Assembly: GCA_964057225.1 (NCBI GenBank)
Contig: OZ059899.1
Location: 17,554,501 to 17,618,500, forward strand
DNA length: 64,000 nucleotides
Direction of reading: 5' to 3'
Source: Auanema rhodensis
Lineage: Eukaryota > Nematoda > Chromadorea > Rhabditida > Rhabditidae
Below, piece by piece: positions 26,001 through 38,956 of this stretch. Each line of letters opens with the position of its first letter. Position 1 is the stretch's first letter. A model generated the notes under the pieces. The model made no database searches and had not been told where the DNA came from. It saw only the letters and a list, made by a program, of their open reading frames with translations. The translations under genes were made by a program, and so were the position numbers.

Positions 26001-26243
26001 GATTTTCACCCTGAAGAATTAATTTTTTTGTTGAATAACATTGTCCATCGTCTTCGCCTTGAAAAAAGGAATCTAAAAACATCTACTTTTCGTGAAATTA
26101 TTTCGAAATTTTTAGGTAAAATTTTTGTCAAAATGTTTTTGAAAGCAATGTTGAGTGTACATGGAAACTCAACATACACTAATGCATCATTTTTCAAACG
26201 ATCATGACTAATTTTTGTATTGAGGGTTTCTCAATGTAGTATA
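23085..26243. repeat. 9-monomer higher-order repeat, copy 2 (3,159 bp)
   Basis: Units 67-75 (23167 to 25975) repeat units 58-66. Differences seen: ggaatctgaaaac in unit 68 for ctaaaaac, ggaatct in unit 71 for gaaatct, ttaggg in unit 74 for ttaggt. Unit 66 is the junction: up to gtttctcaatgtag it matches unit 75, and from gtatattgc it matches unit 57. This places the exchange in about 18 bp (23068-23085). Confidence 0.9.
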
Positions 26244-28080
26244 GTGCATTCGATGCGGATTTTTAAGCTGCGTCGATCTGTGTTATCAGATTTGCGCTAG
26301 CTTAAAAATGCACCGAGATATCAACTGATATAAGTTCACACTTATATCCTCGATTTTCACCCTGAAAAATTGATTTTTTCGTTGAATAACACTGTCCATC
26401 GTCTTTGCCTTGAAAAAAGGAATCTAAAAACATCTACTTTTTGTGAAATTATTTTGAAATATTCAGGGAAAATTTTTGTCAAAATGTTTTTGGAAGCAAT
26501 GTTGAGTGTACATGGAAACTCAACATACACTAATGCATCATTTTTCAAACGATCATAACTAATTTTTGTATTAAGCGTTTCTCAATGTAGTATAGTGCAT
26601 TCGATGCGGATTTTTAAGCTGCGTCGATCTGTGTTATCAGATTTGCGCTAGCTTAAAAATGCACCGAGATATCAACTGATATAAGTTCACACTTATATCC
26701 TCGATTTTCACCCTGAAAAATTGATTTTTTCGTTGAATAACATTGTCCATCGTCTTTGCCTTGAAAAACGGAATCTAAAAACATCTACTTTTTGTGAAAT
26801 TATTTTGAAATTTTCAGAGAAAATTTTTGTCAAAATGTTTTTGGAAGCAATGTTGAGTGTACATGGAAACTCAACATACACTAATACATCATTTTTCAAA
26901 CGATCATAACTAATTTTTGTATTGAGCGTTTCTCAATGTAGTATAGTGCATTCGATGGGGATTTTTAAGCTGCGTCGATCTATGTTATCAGATTTGCGCT
27001 ATCTTTAAAATGCACCGAGATATCAACTGATATAAGTTCACACTTATAATCTCGATTTTCACCCTGAAGAATTAATTTTTTTGTTGAATAACATTGTCCA
27101 TCGTCTTTGCCTTGAAAAAAGAAATCTAAAAACATCTACTTTTTGTGAAATTATTTTGAAATTTTTCGGGAAAATTTTTGTCAAAATGTTTTGGAAGCAA
27201 TGTTGAGTGTACATGGAAACTCAACATACACTAATACATCATTTTCTAAACGATCATAACTAATTTTTGTATTGAGGGTTTCTCAATGTAATATAGTGCA
27301 TTCGATGCGGATTTTTAAGCTGCGTCGATCTGTGTTATCAGATTTGCGCTAGCTTAAAAATGCACCGAGATATCAACTGATATAAGTTCACACTTATAAT
27401 CTCGATTTTCACCCTGAAGAATTAATTTTTTTGTTCAATAACATTGTCCATCGTCTTCACCTTGAAAAAAGGAATCTAAAAACATCTACTTTTTGTAAAA
27501 TTATTTTGAAATTTTTAGGGAAAATTTTTGTCAAAATGTTTTTGGAAGCAATGTTGAGTGTACATGGAAACTCAACATACACTAATGCATCATTTTTCAA
27601 ACGATCATAACTAATTTTTGTATTAAGCGTTTCTCAATGTAGTATAGTGCATTCGAATCGGATTTTTAAGCTGCGTCGATCTGTGTTATCAGATTTGCGC
27701 TAGCTTAAAAATGCACCGAGATATCAACTGATATAAGTTCACACTTATATCCTCGATTTTCACCCTGAAAAATTGATTTTTTCGTTGAATAACATTGTCC
27801 ATCGTCTTTGCCTTGAAAAAAGGAATCTAAAAACATCTACTTTTTGTGAAATTATTTTGAAATTTTCAGAGAAAATTTTTGTCAAAATGTTTTTGGAAGC
27901 AATGTTGAGTGTACATGGAAACTCAACATACACTAATGCATCATTTTTCAAACGATCATAACTAATTTTTGTATTAAGCGTTTCTCAATGTAGTATAGTG
28001 CATTCGATGCGGATTTTTAAGCTGCGTCGATCTGTGTTATCAGATTTGCGCTATCTTTAAAATGCACCGAGATATCAACT

Positions 28081-28102
28081 GATATAAGTTTAAACTTATA
28101 TC
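28081..28102. other. Perfect 22-bp palindrome at a monomer start
   Basis: The left half gatataagttt (28081-28091) is exactly reverse-complementary to the right half aaacttatatc (28092-28102), with no spacer. The standard unit has 9-bp arms around tcac; here the spacer has become palindromic and the centre is gtttaaac. A second perfect copy lies at 31939-31960 and a one-mismatch copy at 30185-30206. Confidence 0.95.
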
Positions 28103-30184
28103 CTCGATTTTCACCCTGAAGAATTAATTTTTTTGTTGAATAACATTGTCCATCGTCTTCGCCTTAAAAAAGGAATCTAAAAACATCTACTTTTTGTGAA
28201 ATTATTTTGAAATTTTCAGAGAAAATTTTTGTCAAAATGTTTTTGGAAGCAATGTTGAGTGTACATGGAAACTCAACATACACTAATGCATCATTTTTCA
28301 AACGATCATAACTAATTTTTGTATTGAGCGTTTCTCAATGTAGTATAGTGCATTCGAATCGGATTTTTAAGCTGCGTGGATCTGTGTTATCAGATTTGCG
28401 CTAGCTTAAAAATGCACCGAGATATCAACTGATATAAGTTCACACTTATATCCTCGATTTTCACCCTGAAAAATTGATTTTTTCGTTGAATAACATTGTC
28501 CATCGTCTTTGCCTTGAAAAAAGGAATCTAAAAACATCTACTTTTTGTGAAATTATTTTGAAATTTTCAGAGAAAATTTTTGTCAAAATATTTTTGGAAG
28601 CAATGTTGAGTGTACATGGAAACTCAACATACACTAATGCATCATTTTTCAAACGATCATAACTAATTTTTGTATTGAGCGTTTCTCAATGTAGTATAGT
28701 GCATTCGAATCGGATTTTTAAGCTGCGTGGATCTGTGTTATCAGATTTGCGCTAGCTTAAAAATGCACCGAGATATCAACTGATATAAGTTCACACTTAT
28801 ATCCTCGATTTTCACCCTGAAAAATTGATTTTTTCGTTGAATAACATTGTCCATCGTCTTTGCCTTGAAAAAAGAAATCTAAAAACATCTACTTTTTGTG
28901 AAATTATTTTGAAATTTTTCGGGAAAATTTTTGTCAAAATGTTTTGGAAGCAATGTTGAGTGTACATGGAAACTCAACATACACTAATACATCATTTTCT
29001 AAACGATCATAACTAATTTTTGTATTGAGGGTTTCTCAATATAATATAGTGCATTCGATGCGGATTTTTAAGCTGCGTCGATCTGTGTTATCAGATTTGC
29101 GCTAGCTTAAAAATGCACCGAGATATCAACAGATATAAGTTCACACTTATAATCTCGATTTTCACCCTGAAGAATTAATTTTTTTGTTCAATAACATTGT
29201 CCATCGTCTTCACCTTGAAAAAAGGAATCTAAAAACATCTACTTTTTGTAAAATTATTTTGAAATTTTTAGGGAAAATTTTTGTCAAAATGTTTTTGGAA
29301 GCAATGTTGAGTGTACATGGAAACTCAACATACACTAATGCATCATTTTTCAAACGATCATAACTAATTTTTGTATTAAGCGTTTCTCAATGTAGTATAG
29401 TGCATTCGAATCGGATTTTTAAGCTGCGTCGATCTGTGTTATCAGATTTGCGCTAGCTTAAAAATGCACCGAGATATCAACTGATATAAGTTCACACTTA
29501 TATCCTCGATTTTCACCCTGAAAAATTGATTTTTTCGTTGAATAACATTGTCCATCGTCTTTGCCTTGAAAAAAGGAATCTAAAAACATCTACTTTTTGT
29601 GAAATTATTTTGAAATTTTCAGAGAAAATTTTTGTCAAAATGTTTTTGGAAGCAATGTTGAGTGTACATGGAAACTCAACATACACTAATGCATCATTTT
29701 TCAAACGATCATAACTAATTTTTGTATCAAGCATTTCTCAATGTAGTATAGTGCATTCGATGCGGATTTTTAAGCTGCGTCGATCTGTGTTATCAGATTT
29801 GCGCTAGCTTAAAAATGCACCGAGATATCAACTGATATAAGTTCACACTTATATCCTCGATTTTCACCCTGAAAAATTGATTTTTTCGTTGAATAACATT
29901 GTCCATCGTCTTTGCCTTGAAAAAAGGAATCTAAAAACATCTACTTTTTGTGAAATTATTTTGAAATTTTCAGAGAAAATTTTTGTCAAAATGTTTTTGG
30001 AAGCAATGTTGAGTGTACATGGAAACTCAACATACACTAATGCATCTTTTTTCAAACGATCATAACTAATTTTTGTATCAAGCATTTCTCAATGTAGTAT
30101 AGTGCATTCGATGCGGATTTTTAAGCTGCGTCGATCTGTGTTATCAGATTTGCGCTATCTTTAAAATGCACCGAGATATCAACT

Positions 30185-30206
30185 GATATAAGTTTAAACA
30201 TATATC
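30185..30206. other. Near-perfect 22-bp palindrome, one mismatch
   Basis: Same position in the unit as 28081-28102 and same gtttaaac centre, but the right arm reads aaacatatatc, one T to A change. The surrounding monomer is otherwise closely related to the unit at 31938. Confidence 0.92.
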
Positions 30207-31938
30207 CTCGATTTTCACCCTGAAGAATTAATTTTTTTGTTGAATAACATTGTCCATCGTCTTCGCCTTAAAAAAGGAATCTAAAAACATCTACTTTTTG
30301 TGAAATTATTTTGAAATTTTCAGAGAAAATTTTTGTCAAAATGTTTTTGGAAGCAATGTTGAGTGTACATGGAAACTCAACATACACTAATGCATCATTT
30401 TTCAAACGATCATAACTAATTTTTGTATTGAGCGTTTCTCAATGTAGTATAGTGCATTCGAATCGGATTTTTAAGCTGCGTGGATCTGTGTTATCAGATT
30501 TGCGCTAGCTTAAAAATGCACCGAGATATCAACTGATATAAGTTCACACTTATATCCTCGATTTTCACCCTGAAAAATTGATTTTTTCGTTGAATAACAT
30601 TGTCCATCGTCTTTGCCTTGAAAAAAGGAATCTAAAAACATCTACTTTTTGTGAAATTATTTTGAAATTTTTCGGGAAAATTTTTGTCAAAATGTTTTTG
30701 GAAGCAATGTTGAGTGTACATGGAAACTCAACATACACTAATGCATCATTTTTCAAACGATCATAACTAATTTTTGTATTGAGCGTTTCTCAATGTAGTA
30801 TAGTGCATTCGATGCGGATTTTTAAACTGCGTCGATCTATGTTATCAGATTTGCGCTATCTTTAAAATGCACCGAGATATCAACTGTTATAAGTTCACAC
30901 TTATATCCTCGATTTTCACCCTGAAGAATTAATTTTTTTGTTTAATAACATTGTCCATCGTCTTTGCCTTGAAAAAAGAAATCTAAAAACATCTACTTTT
31001 TGTGAAATTATTTTGAAATTTTTCGGGAAAATTTTTGTCAAAATGTTTTTGGAAGCAATGTTGAGTGTACATGGAAACTCAACATACACTAATACATCAT
31101 TTTCTAAACGATCATAACTAATTTTTGTATTGAGGGTTTCTCAATGTAATATAGTGCATTCGATGCGGATTTTTAAGCTGCGTCGATCTGTGTTATCAGA
31201 TTTGCGCTAGCTTAAAAATGCACCGATATATCAACTGATATAAGTTCACACTTATATCCTCGATTTTCACCCTGAAGAATTAATTTTTTTGTTGAATAAC
31301 ATTGTCCATCGTCTTCGCCTTGAAAAAAGGAATCTAAAAACATCTACTTTTTGTGAAATTATTTTGAAATTTTTAGGGAAAATTTTTGTCAAAATGTTTT
31401 TGGAAGCAATGTTGAGTGTACATGGAAACTCAACATACACTAATACATCATTTTTCAAACGATCATAACTAATTTTTGTATTGAGGGTTTCTCAATGTAG
31501 TATATTGCATTCGATGCGGATTTTTAAGCTGCGTCGATCTGTGTTATCAGATTTGCGCTAGCTTAAAAAAGCACCGAGATATCAACTGATATAAGTTCAC
31601 ACTTATATCCTCGATTTTCACCCTGAAAAATTGATTTTTTCGTTGAATAACATTGTCCATCGTCTTTGCCTTGAAAAAAGGAATCTAAAAACATCTACTT
31701 TTTGTGAAATTATTTTGAAATTTTCAGAGAAAATTTTTGTCAAAATGTTTTTGGAAGCAATGTTGAGTGTACATGGAAACTCAACATACACTAATGCATC
31801 TTTTTTCAAACGATCATAACTAATTTTTGTATCAAGCATTTCTCAATGTAGTATAGTGCATTCGATGCGGATTTTTAAGCTGCGTCGATCTGTGTTATCA
31901 GATTTGCGCTATCTTTAAAATGCACCGAGATATCAACT

Positions 31939-31960
31939 GATATAAGTTTAAACTTATATC
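31939..31960. other. Perfect 22-bp palindrome, second copy
   Basis: Halves 31939-31949 and 31950-31960 are exact reverse complements with no spacer, as at 28081-28102. The unit (31938) and its follower (32288) resemble the units at 28080 and 28430, so this is probably a copy of the same element by block duplication, not an independent origin. Confidence 0.95.
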
Positions 31961-33340
31961 CTCGATTTTCACCCTGAAGAATTAATTTTTTTGTTGAATA
32001 ACATTGTCCATCGTCTTCGCCTTAAAAAAGGAATCTAAAAACATCTACTTTTTGTGAAATTATTTTGAAATTTTCAGAGAAAATTTTTGTCAAAATGTTT
32101 TTGGAAGCAATGTTGAGTGTACATGGAAACTCAACATACACTAATGCATCATTTTTCAAACGATCATAACTAATTTTTGTATTGAGCGTTTCTCAATGTA
32201 GTATAGTGCATTCGAATCGGATTTTTAAGCTGCGTGGATCTGTGTTATCAGATTTGCGCTAGCTTAAAAATGCACCGAGATATCAACTGATATAAGTTCA
32301 CACTTATATCCTCGATTTTCACCCTGAAAAATTGATTTTTTCGTTGAATAACATTGTCCATCGTCTTTGCCTTGAAAAAAGGAATCTAAAAACATCTACT
32401 TTTTGTGAAATTATTTTGAAATTTTCAGAGAAAATTTTTGTCAAAATGTTTTTGGAAGCAATGTTGAGTGTACATGGAAACTCAACATACACTAATGCAT
32501 CATTTTTCAAACGATCATAACTAATTTTTGTATTGAGCGTTTCTCAATGTAGTATAGTGCATTCGAATCGGATTTTTAAGCTGCGTGGATCTGTGTTATC
32601 AGATTTGCGCTAGCTTAAAAATGCACCGAGATATCAACTGATATAAGTTCACACTTATATCCTCGATTTTCACCCTGAAAAATTGATTTTTTCGTTGAAT
32701 AACATTGTCCATCGTCTTTGCCTTGAAAAAAGGAATCTAAAAACATCTACTTTTTGTGAAATTATTTTGAAATTTTTCGGGAAAATTTTTGTCAAAATGT
32801 TTTTGGAAGCAATGTTGAGTGTACATGGAAACTCAACATACACTAATGCATCATTTTTCAAACGATCATAACTAATTTTTGTATTGAGCGTTTCTCAATG
32901 TAGTATAGTGCATTCGATGCGGATTTTTAAACTGCGTCGATCTATGTTATCAGATTTGCGCTATCTTTAAAATGCACCGAGATATCAACTGTTATAAGTT
33001 CACACTTATATCCTCGATTTTCACCCTGAAGAATTAATTTTTTTGTTTAATAACATTGTCCATCGTCTTTGCCTTGAAAAAAGAAATCTAAAAACATCTA
33101 CTTTTTGTGAAATTATTTTGAAATTTTTCGGGAAAATTTTTGTCAAAATGTTTTTGGAAGCAATGTTGAGTGTACATGGAAACTCAACATACACTAATAC
33201 ATCATTTTCTAAACGATCATAACTAATTTTTGTATTAAGCGTTTCTCAATGTAGTATAGTGCATTCGATGCGGATTTTTAAGCTGCGTCGATCTGTGTTA
33301 TCAGATTTGCGCTAGCTTAAAAATGCACCGATATATCAAC

Positions 33341-36300
33341 TGATATAAGTTCACACTTATATCCTCGATTTTCACCCTGAAGAATTAATTTTTTTGTTGA
33401 ATAACATTGTCCATCGTCTTCGCCTTGAAAAAAGGAATCTAAAAACATCTACTTTTCGCGAAATTATTTTGAAATTTTTAGGGAAAATTTTTGTCAAAAT
33501 GTTTTTGGAAGCAATGTTGAGTGTACATGGAAACTCAACATACACTAATACATCATTTTTTAAACGATCATAACTAATTTTTGTATTGAGGGTTTCTCAA
33601 TGTAGTATAGTGCATTCGAATCGGATTTTTAAACTGCGTCGATCTATGTTATCAGATTTGCGCTAGCTTGAAAATGCACCGAGATATCAACTGATATAAG
33701 TTCACACTTATATCCTCGATTTTCACCCTGAAAAATTGATTTTTTCGTTGAATAACACTATCCATCGTCTTTGCCTTGAAAAAAGGAATCTAAAAACATC
33801 TACTTTTTGTGAAATTATTTTGAAATTTTCAGGGAAAATTTTTGTCAAAATGTTTTTGGAAGCAATGTTGAGTGTACATGGAAACTCAACATACACTAAT
33901 GCATCATTTTTCAAACGATCATAACTAATTTTTGTATTAAGCGTTTTTCAATGTAGTATAGTGCATTCGATGCGGATTTTTAAGCTGCGTCGATCTGTGT
34001 TATCAGATTTGCGCTAGCTTAAAAATGCACCGAGATATCAACTGATATAAGTTTACACTTATATCCTCGATTTTCACCCTGGAGAATTAATTTTTTCGTT
34101 GAATAACATTGTCCATCGTCTTCGCCTTGAGAAAAGGAATCTAAAAACATCTACTTTTTGTGAAATTATTTTGAAATTTTTAGGGAAAATTTTTGTCAAA
34201 ATGTTTTTGGAAGCAATGTTGAGTGTACATGGAAACTCAACATACACTAATACATCATTTTTTAAACGATCATAACTAATTTTTGTATTGAGGGTTTCTC
34301 AATGTAGTATAGTGCATTCGATGCGGATTTTTAAGCTGCGTCGATCTGTGTTATCAGATTTGCGCTAGCTTAAAAATGCACCGAGATATCAACTGATATA
34401 AGTTCACACTTATATCCTCGATTTTCACCCTGAAAAATTGATTTTTTCGTTGAATAACATTGTCCATCGTCTTTGCCTTGAAAAAAGGAATCTAAAAACA
34501 TCTACTTTTTGTGAAATTATTTCGAAATTTTTAGGGAAAATTTTTGTCAAAATGTTTTTGAAAGCAATGTTGAGTGTACATGGAAACTCAACATACACTA
34601 ATACATCATTTTTTAAACGATCATAACTAATTTTTGTATTGAGGGTTTCTCAATGTAGTATAGTGCATTCGATGCGGATTTTTAAGCTGCGTCGATCTGT
34701 GTTATCAGATTTGCGCTAGCTTAAAAAAGCACCGAGATATCAACTGATATAAGTTCACACTTATATCCTCGATTTTCACCCTGAAAAATTGATTTTTTCG
34801 TTGAATAACATTGTCCATCGTCTTTGCCTTGAAAAAAGGAATCTAAAAACATCTACTTTTTGTGAAATTATTTCGAAATTTTTAGGGAAAATTTTTGTCA
34901 AAATGTTTTTGAAAGCAATGTTGAGTGTACATGGAAACTCAACATACACTAATACATCATTTTTTAAACGATCATAACTAATTTTTGTATTGAGGGTTTC
35001 TCAATGTAGTATAGTGCATTCGATGCGGATTTTTAAGCTGCGTCGATCTGTGTTATCAGATTTGCGCTAGCTTAAAAAAGCACCGAGATATCAACTGATA
35101 TAAGTTCACACTTATATCCTCGATTTTCACCCTGAAGAATTAATTTTTTTGTTGAATAACGATGTCCATCGTCTTCGCCTTGAAAAAAGGAATTTAAAAA
35201 CATCTACTTTTTGTGAAATTATTTCGAAATTTTTAGGGAAAATTTTTGTCAAAATGTTTTTGGAAGCAATGTTGAGTGTACATGGAAACTCAACATACAC
35301 TAATACATCATTTTTTAAACGATCATAACTAATTTTTGTATTGAGGGTTTCTCAATGTAGTATAGTGCATTCGATGCGGATTTTTAAGCTGCGTCGATCT
35401 GTGTTATCAGATTTGCGCTAGCTTAAAAATGCACCGAGATATCAACTGATATAAGTTCACACTTATATCCTCGATTTTCACCCTGAAAAATTGATTTTTT
35501 CGTTGAATAACATTGTCCATCGTCTTTGCCTTGAAAAAAGGAATCTAAAAACATCTACTTTTTGTGAAATTATTTTGAAATTTTCAGAGAAAATTTTTGT
35601 CAAAATGTTTTTGAAAGCAATGTTGAGTGTACATGGAAACTCAACATACACTAATGCATCATTTTTCAAACGATCATGACTAATTTTTGTATTGAGGGTT
35701 TCTCAATGTAGTATAGTGCATTCGATGCGGATTTTTAAGCTGCGTCGATCTGTGTTATCAGATTTGCGCTAGCTTGAAAATGCACCGAGATATCAACTGA
35801 TATAAGTTCACACTTATATCCTCGATTTTCACCCTGAAAAATTGATTTTTTCGTTGAATAACACTGTCCATCGTCTTTGCCTTGAAAAAAGGAATCTAAA
35901 AACATCTACTTTTTGTGAAATTATTTTGAAATTTTCAGGGAAAATTTTTGTCAAAATGTTTTTGGAAGCAATGTTGAGTGTACATGGAAACTCAACATAC
36001 ACTAATGCATCATTTTTCAAACGATCATAACTAATTTTTGTATTAAGCGTTTTTCAATGTAGTATAGTGCATTCGATGCGGATTTTTAAGCTGCGTCGAT
36101 CTGTGTTATCAGATTTGCGCTAGCTTAAAAATGCACCGAGATATCAACTGATATAAGTTCACACTTATATCCTCGATTTTCACCCTGAAAAATTGATTTT
36201 TTCGTTGAATAACATTGTCCATCGTCTTTGCCTTGAAAAAAGGAATCTAAAAACATCTACTTTTTGTGAAATTATTTCGAAATTTTTAGGGAAAATTTTT

Positions 36301-38956
36301 GTCAAAATGTTTTTGAAAGCAATGTTGAGTGTACATGGAAACTCAACATACACTAATACATCATTTTTTAAACGATCATAACTAATTTTTGTATTGAGGG
36401 TTTCTCAATGTAGTATAGTGCATTCGATGCGGATTTTTAAGCTGCGTCGATCTGTGTTATCAGATTTGCGCTAGCTTAAAAAAGCACCGAGATATCAACT
36501 GATATAAGTTCACACTTATATCCTCGATTTTCACCCTGAAGAATTAATTTTTTTGTTGAATAACGATGTCCATCGTCTTCGCCTTGAAAAAAGGAATTTA
36601 AAAACATCTACTTTTTGTGAAATTATTTCGAAATTTTTAGGGAAAATTTTTGTCAAAATGTTTTTGGAAGCAATGTTGAGTGTACATGGAAACTCAACAT
36701 ACACTAATACATCATTTTTTAAACGATCATAACTAATTTTTGTATTGAGGGTTTCTCAATGTAGTATAGTGCATTCGATGCGGATTTTTAAGCTGCGTCG
36801 ATCTGTGTTATCAGATTTGCGCTAGCTTAAAAATGCACCGAGATATCAACTGATATAAGTTCACACTTATATCCTCGATTTTCACCCTGAAAAATTGATT
36901 TTTTCGTTGAATAACATTGTCCATCGTCTTTGCCTTGAAAAAAGGAATCTAAAAACATCTACTTTTTGTGAAATTATTTCGAAATTTTTAGGGAAAATTT
37001 TTGTCAAAATGTTTTTGAAAGCAATGTTGAGTGTACATGGAAACTCAACATACACTAATACATCATTTTTTAAACGATCATAACTAATTTTTGTATTGAG
37101 GGTTTCTCAATGTAGTATAGTGCATTCGATGCGGATTTTTAAGCTGCGTCGATCTGTGTTATCAGATTTGCGCTAGCTTAAAAAAGCACCGAGATATCAA
37201 CTGATATAAGTTCACACTTATATCCTCGATTTTCACCCTGAAGAATTAATTTTTTTGTTGAATAACGATGTCCATCGTCTTCGCCTTGAAAAAAGGAATT
37301 TAAAAACATCTACTTTTTGTGAAATTATTTCGAAATTTTTAGGGAAAATTTTTGTCAAAATGTTTTTGGAAGCAATGTTGAGTGTACATGGAAACTCAAC
37401 ATACACTAATACATCATTTTTTAAACGATCATAACTAATTTTTGTATTGAGGGTTTCTCAATGTAGTATAGTGCATTCGATGCGGATTTTTAAGCTGCGT
37501 CGATCTGTGTTATCAGATTTGCGCTAGCTTAAAAAAGCACCGAGATATCAACTGATATAAGTTCACACTTATATCCTCGATTTTCACCCTGAAGAATTAA
37601 TTTTTTTGTTGAATAACATTGTCCATCGTCTTCGCCTTGAAAAAAGGAATCTAAAAACATCTACTTTTCGTGAAATTATTTCGAAATTTTTAGGTAAAAT
37701 TTTTGTCAAAATGTTTTTGAAAGCAATGTTGAGTGTACATGGAAACTCAACATACACTAATGCATCATTTTTCAAACGATCATGACTAATTTTTGTATTG
37801 AGGGTTTCTCAATGTAGTATAGTGCATTCGATGCGGATTTTTAAGCTGCGTCGATCTGTGTTATCAGATTTGCGCTAGCTTAAAAATGCACCGAGATATC
37901 AACTGATATAAGTTCACACTTATATCCTCGATTTTCACCCTGAAAAATTGATTTTTTCGTTGAATAACACTGTCCATCGTCTTTGCCTTGAAAAAAGGAA
38001 TCTAAAAACATCTACTTTTTGTGAAATTATTTTGAAATTTTTCGGGAAAATTTTTGTCAAAATGTTTTTGGAAGCAATGTTGAGTGTACATGGAAACTCA
38101 ACATACACTAATACATCATTTTCTAAACGATCATAACTAATTTTTGTATTAAGCGTTTTTCAATGTAATATAGTGCATTCGATGCGGATTTTTAAGCTGC
38201 GTCGATCTGTGTTATCAGATTTGCGCTAGCTTAAAAATGCACCGAGATATCAACTGATATAAGTTCACACTTATATCCTCGATTTTCACCCTGAAAAATT
38301 GATTTTTTCGTTGAATAACACTGTCCATCGTCTTTGCCTTGAAAAAAGGAATCTAAAAACATCTACTTTTTGTGAAATTATTTTGAAATATTCAGGGAAA
38401 ATTTTTGTCAAAATGTTTTTGGAAGCAATGTTGAGTGTACATGGAAACTCAACATACACTAATGCATCATTTTTCAAACGATCATAACTAATTTTTGTAT
38501 TAAGCGTTTTTCAATGTAGTATAGTGCATTCGATGCGGATTTTTAAGCTGCGTCGATCTGTGTTATCAGATTTGCGCTAGCTTAAAAATGCACCGATATA
38601 TCAACTGATATAAGTTCACACTTATATCCTCGATTTTCACCCTGAAGAATTAATTTTTTTGTTGAATAACATTGTCCATCGTCTTCGCCTTGGAAAAAGG
38701 AATCCAAAAACATCTACTTTTTGTGAAATTATTTTGAAATTTTTAGGGAAAATTTTTGTCAAAATGTTTTTGGAAGCAATGTTGAGTGTACATGGAAACT
38801 CAACATACACTAATACATCATTTTTTAAACGATCATAACTAATTTTTGTATTGAGGGTTTCTCAATGTAGTATAGTGCATTCGATGCGGATTTTTAAGCT
38901 GCGTCGATCTGTGTTATCAGATTTGCGCTAGCTTAAAAAAGCACCGAGATATCAAC
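33341..38956. repeat. Monomers 96-111, containing copies of upstream blocks
   Basis: Starts every 351 bp from 33341 to 38606. Units 97-98 resemble 50-51. Units 104-108 (36149-37903) repeat units 52-56 (17902-19656) at an offset of 18,247 bp, including the aacgatgtcc/ggaatttaaaa dimers and the acttttcgtg unit. Units 108-110 (37553-38605) resemble units 61-63 of the 9-monomer repeat, including gaaatattcaggg. Unit 108 is therefore where two upstream contexts are joined. Confidence 0.82.

Larger units (their letters stand above)
26244..33340. repeat. Mosaic stretch, monomers 76-95
   Basis: Starts: 26326, 26677, 27028, 27378, 27729, 28080, 28430, 28781, 29131, 29482, 29833, 30184, 30534, 30885, 31236, 31587, 31938, 32288, 32639, 32990. 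Unit 76 joins a unit 72-type head (gaaatattcaggg) to a cgatgcgg tail. Unit 77 equals unit 40. Units 86-89 and 91-95 are related blocks: 91 as 86 (gcatcttttttc, caagcattt), 92 as 87, 94 as 88, 95 as 89, with unit 93 additional and close to unit 82. The ttttcagagaaaa and gcgtggatc markers are frequent. Confidence 0.8.

Noticed and set aside
29513-31839. Three 73-codon minus-strand frames with a true ATG (ends at 29734, 30085, 31839)
   Set aside because: The ATG comes from the single change agcattt in the units at 29482, 29833 and 31587. They are extensions of the same shadow frame, with no supporting context.
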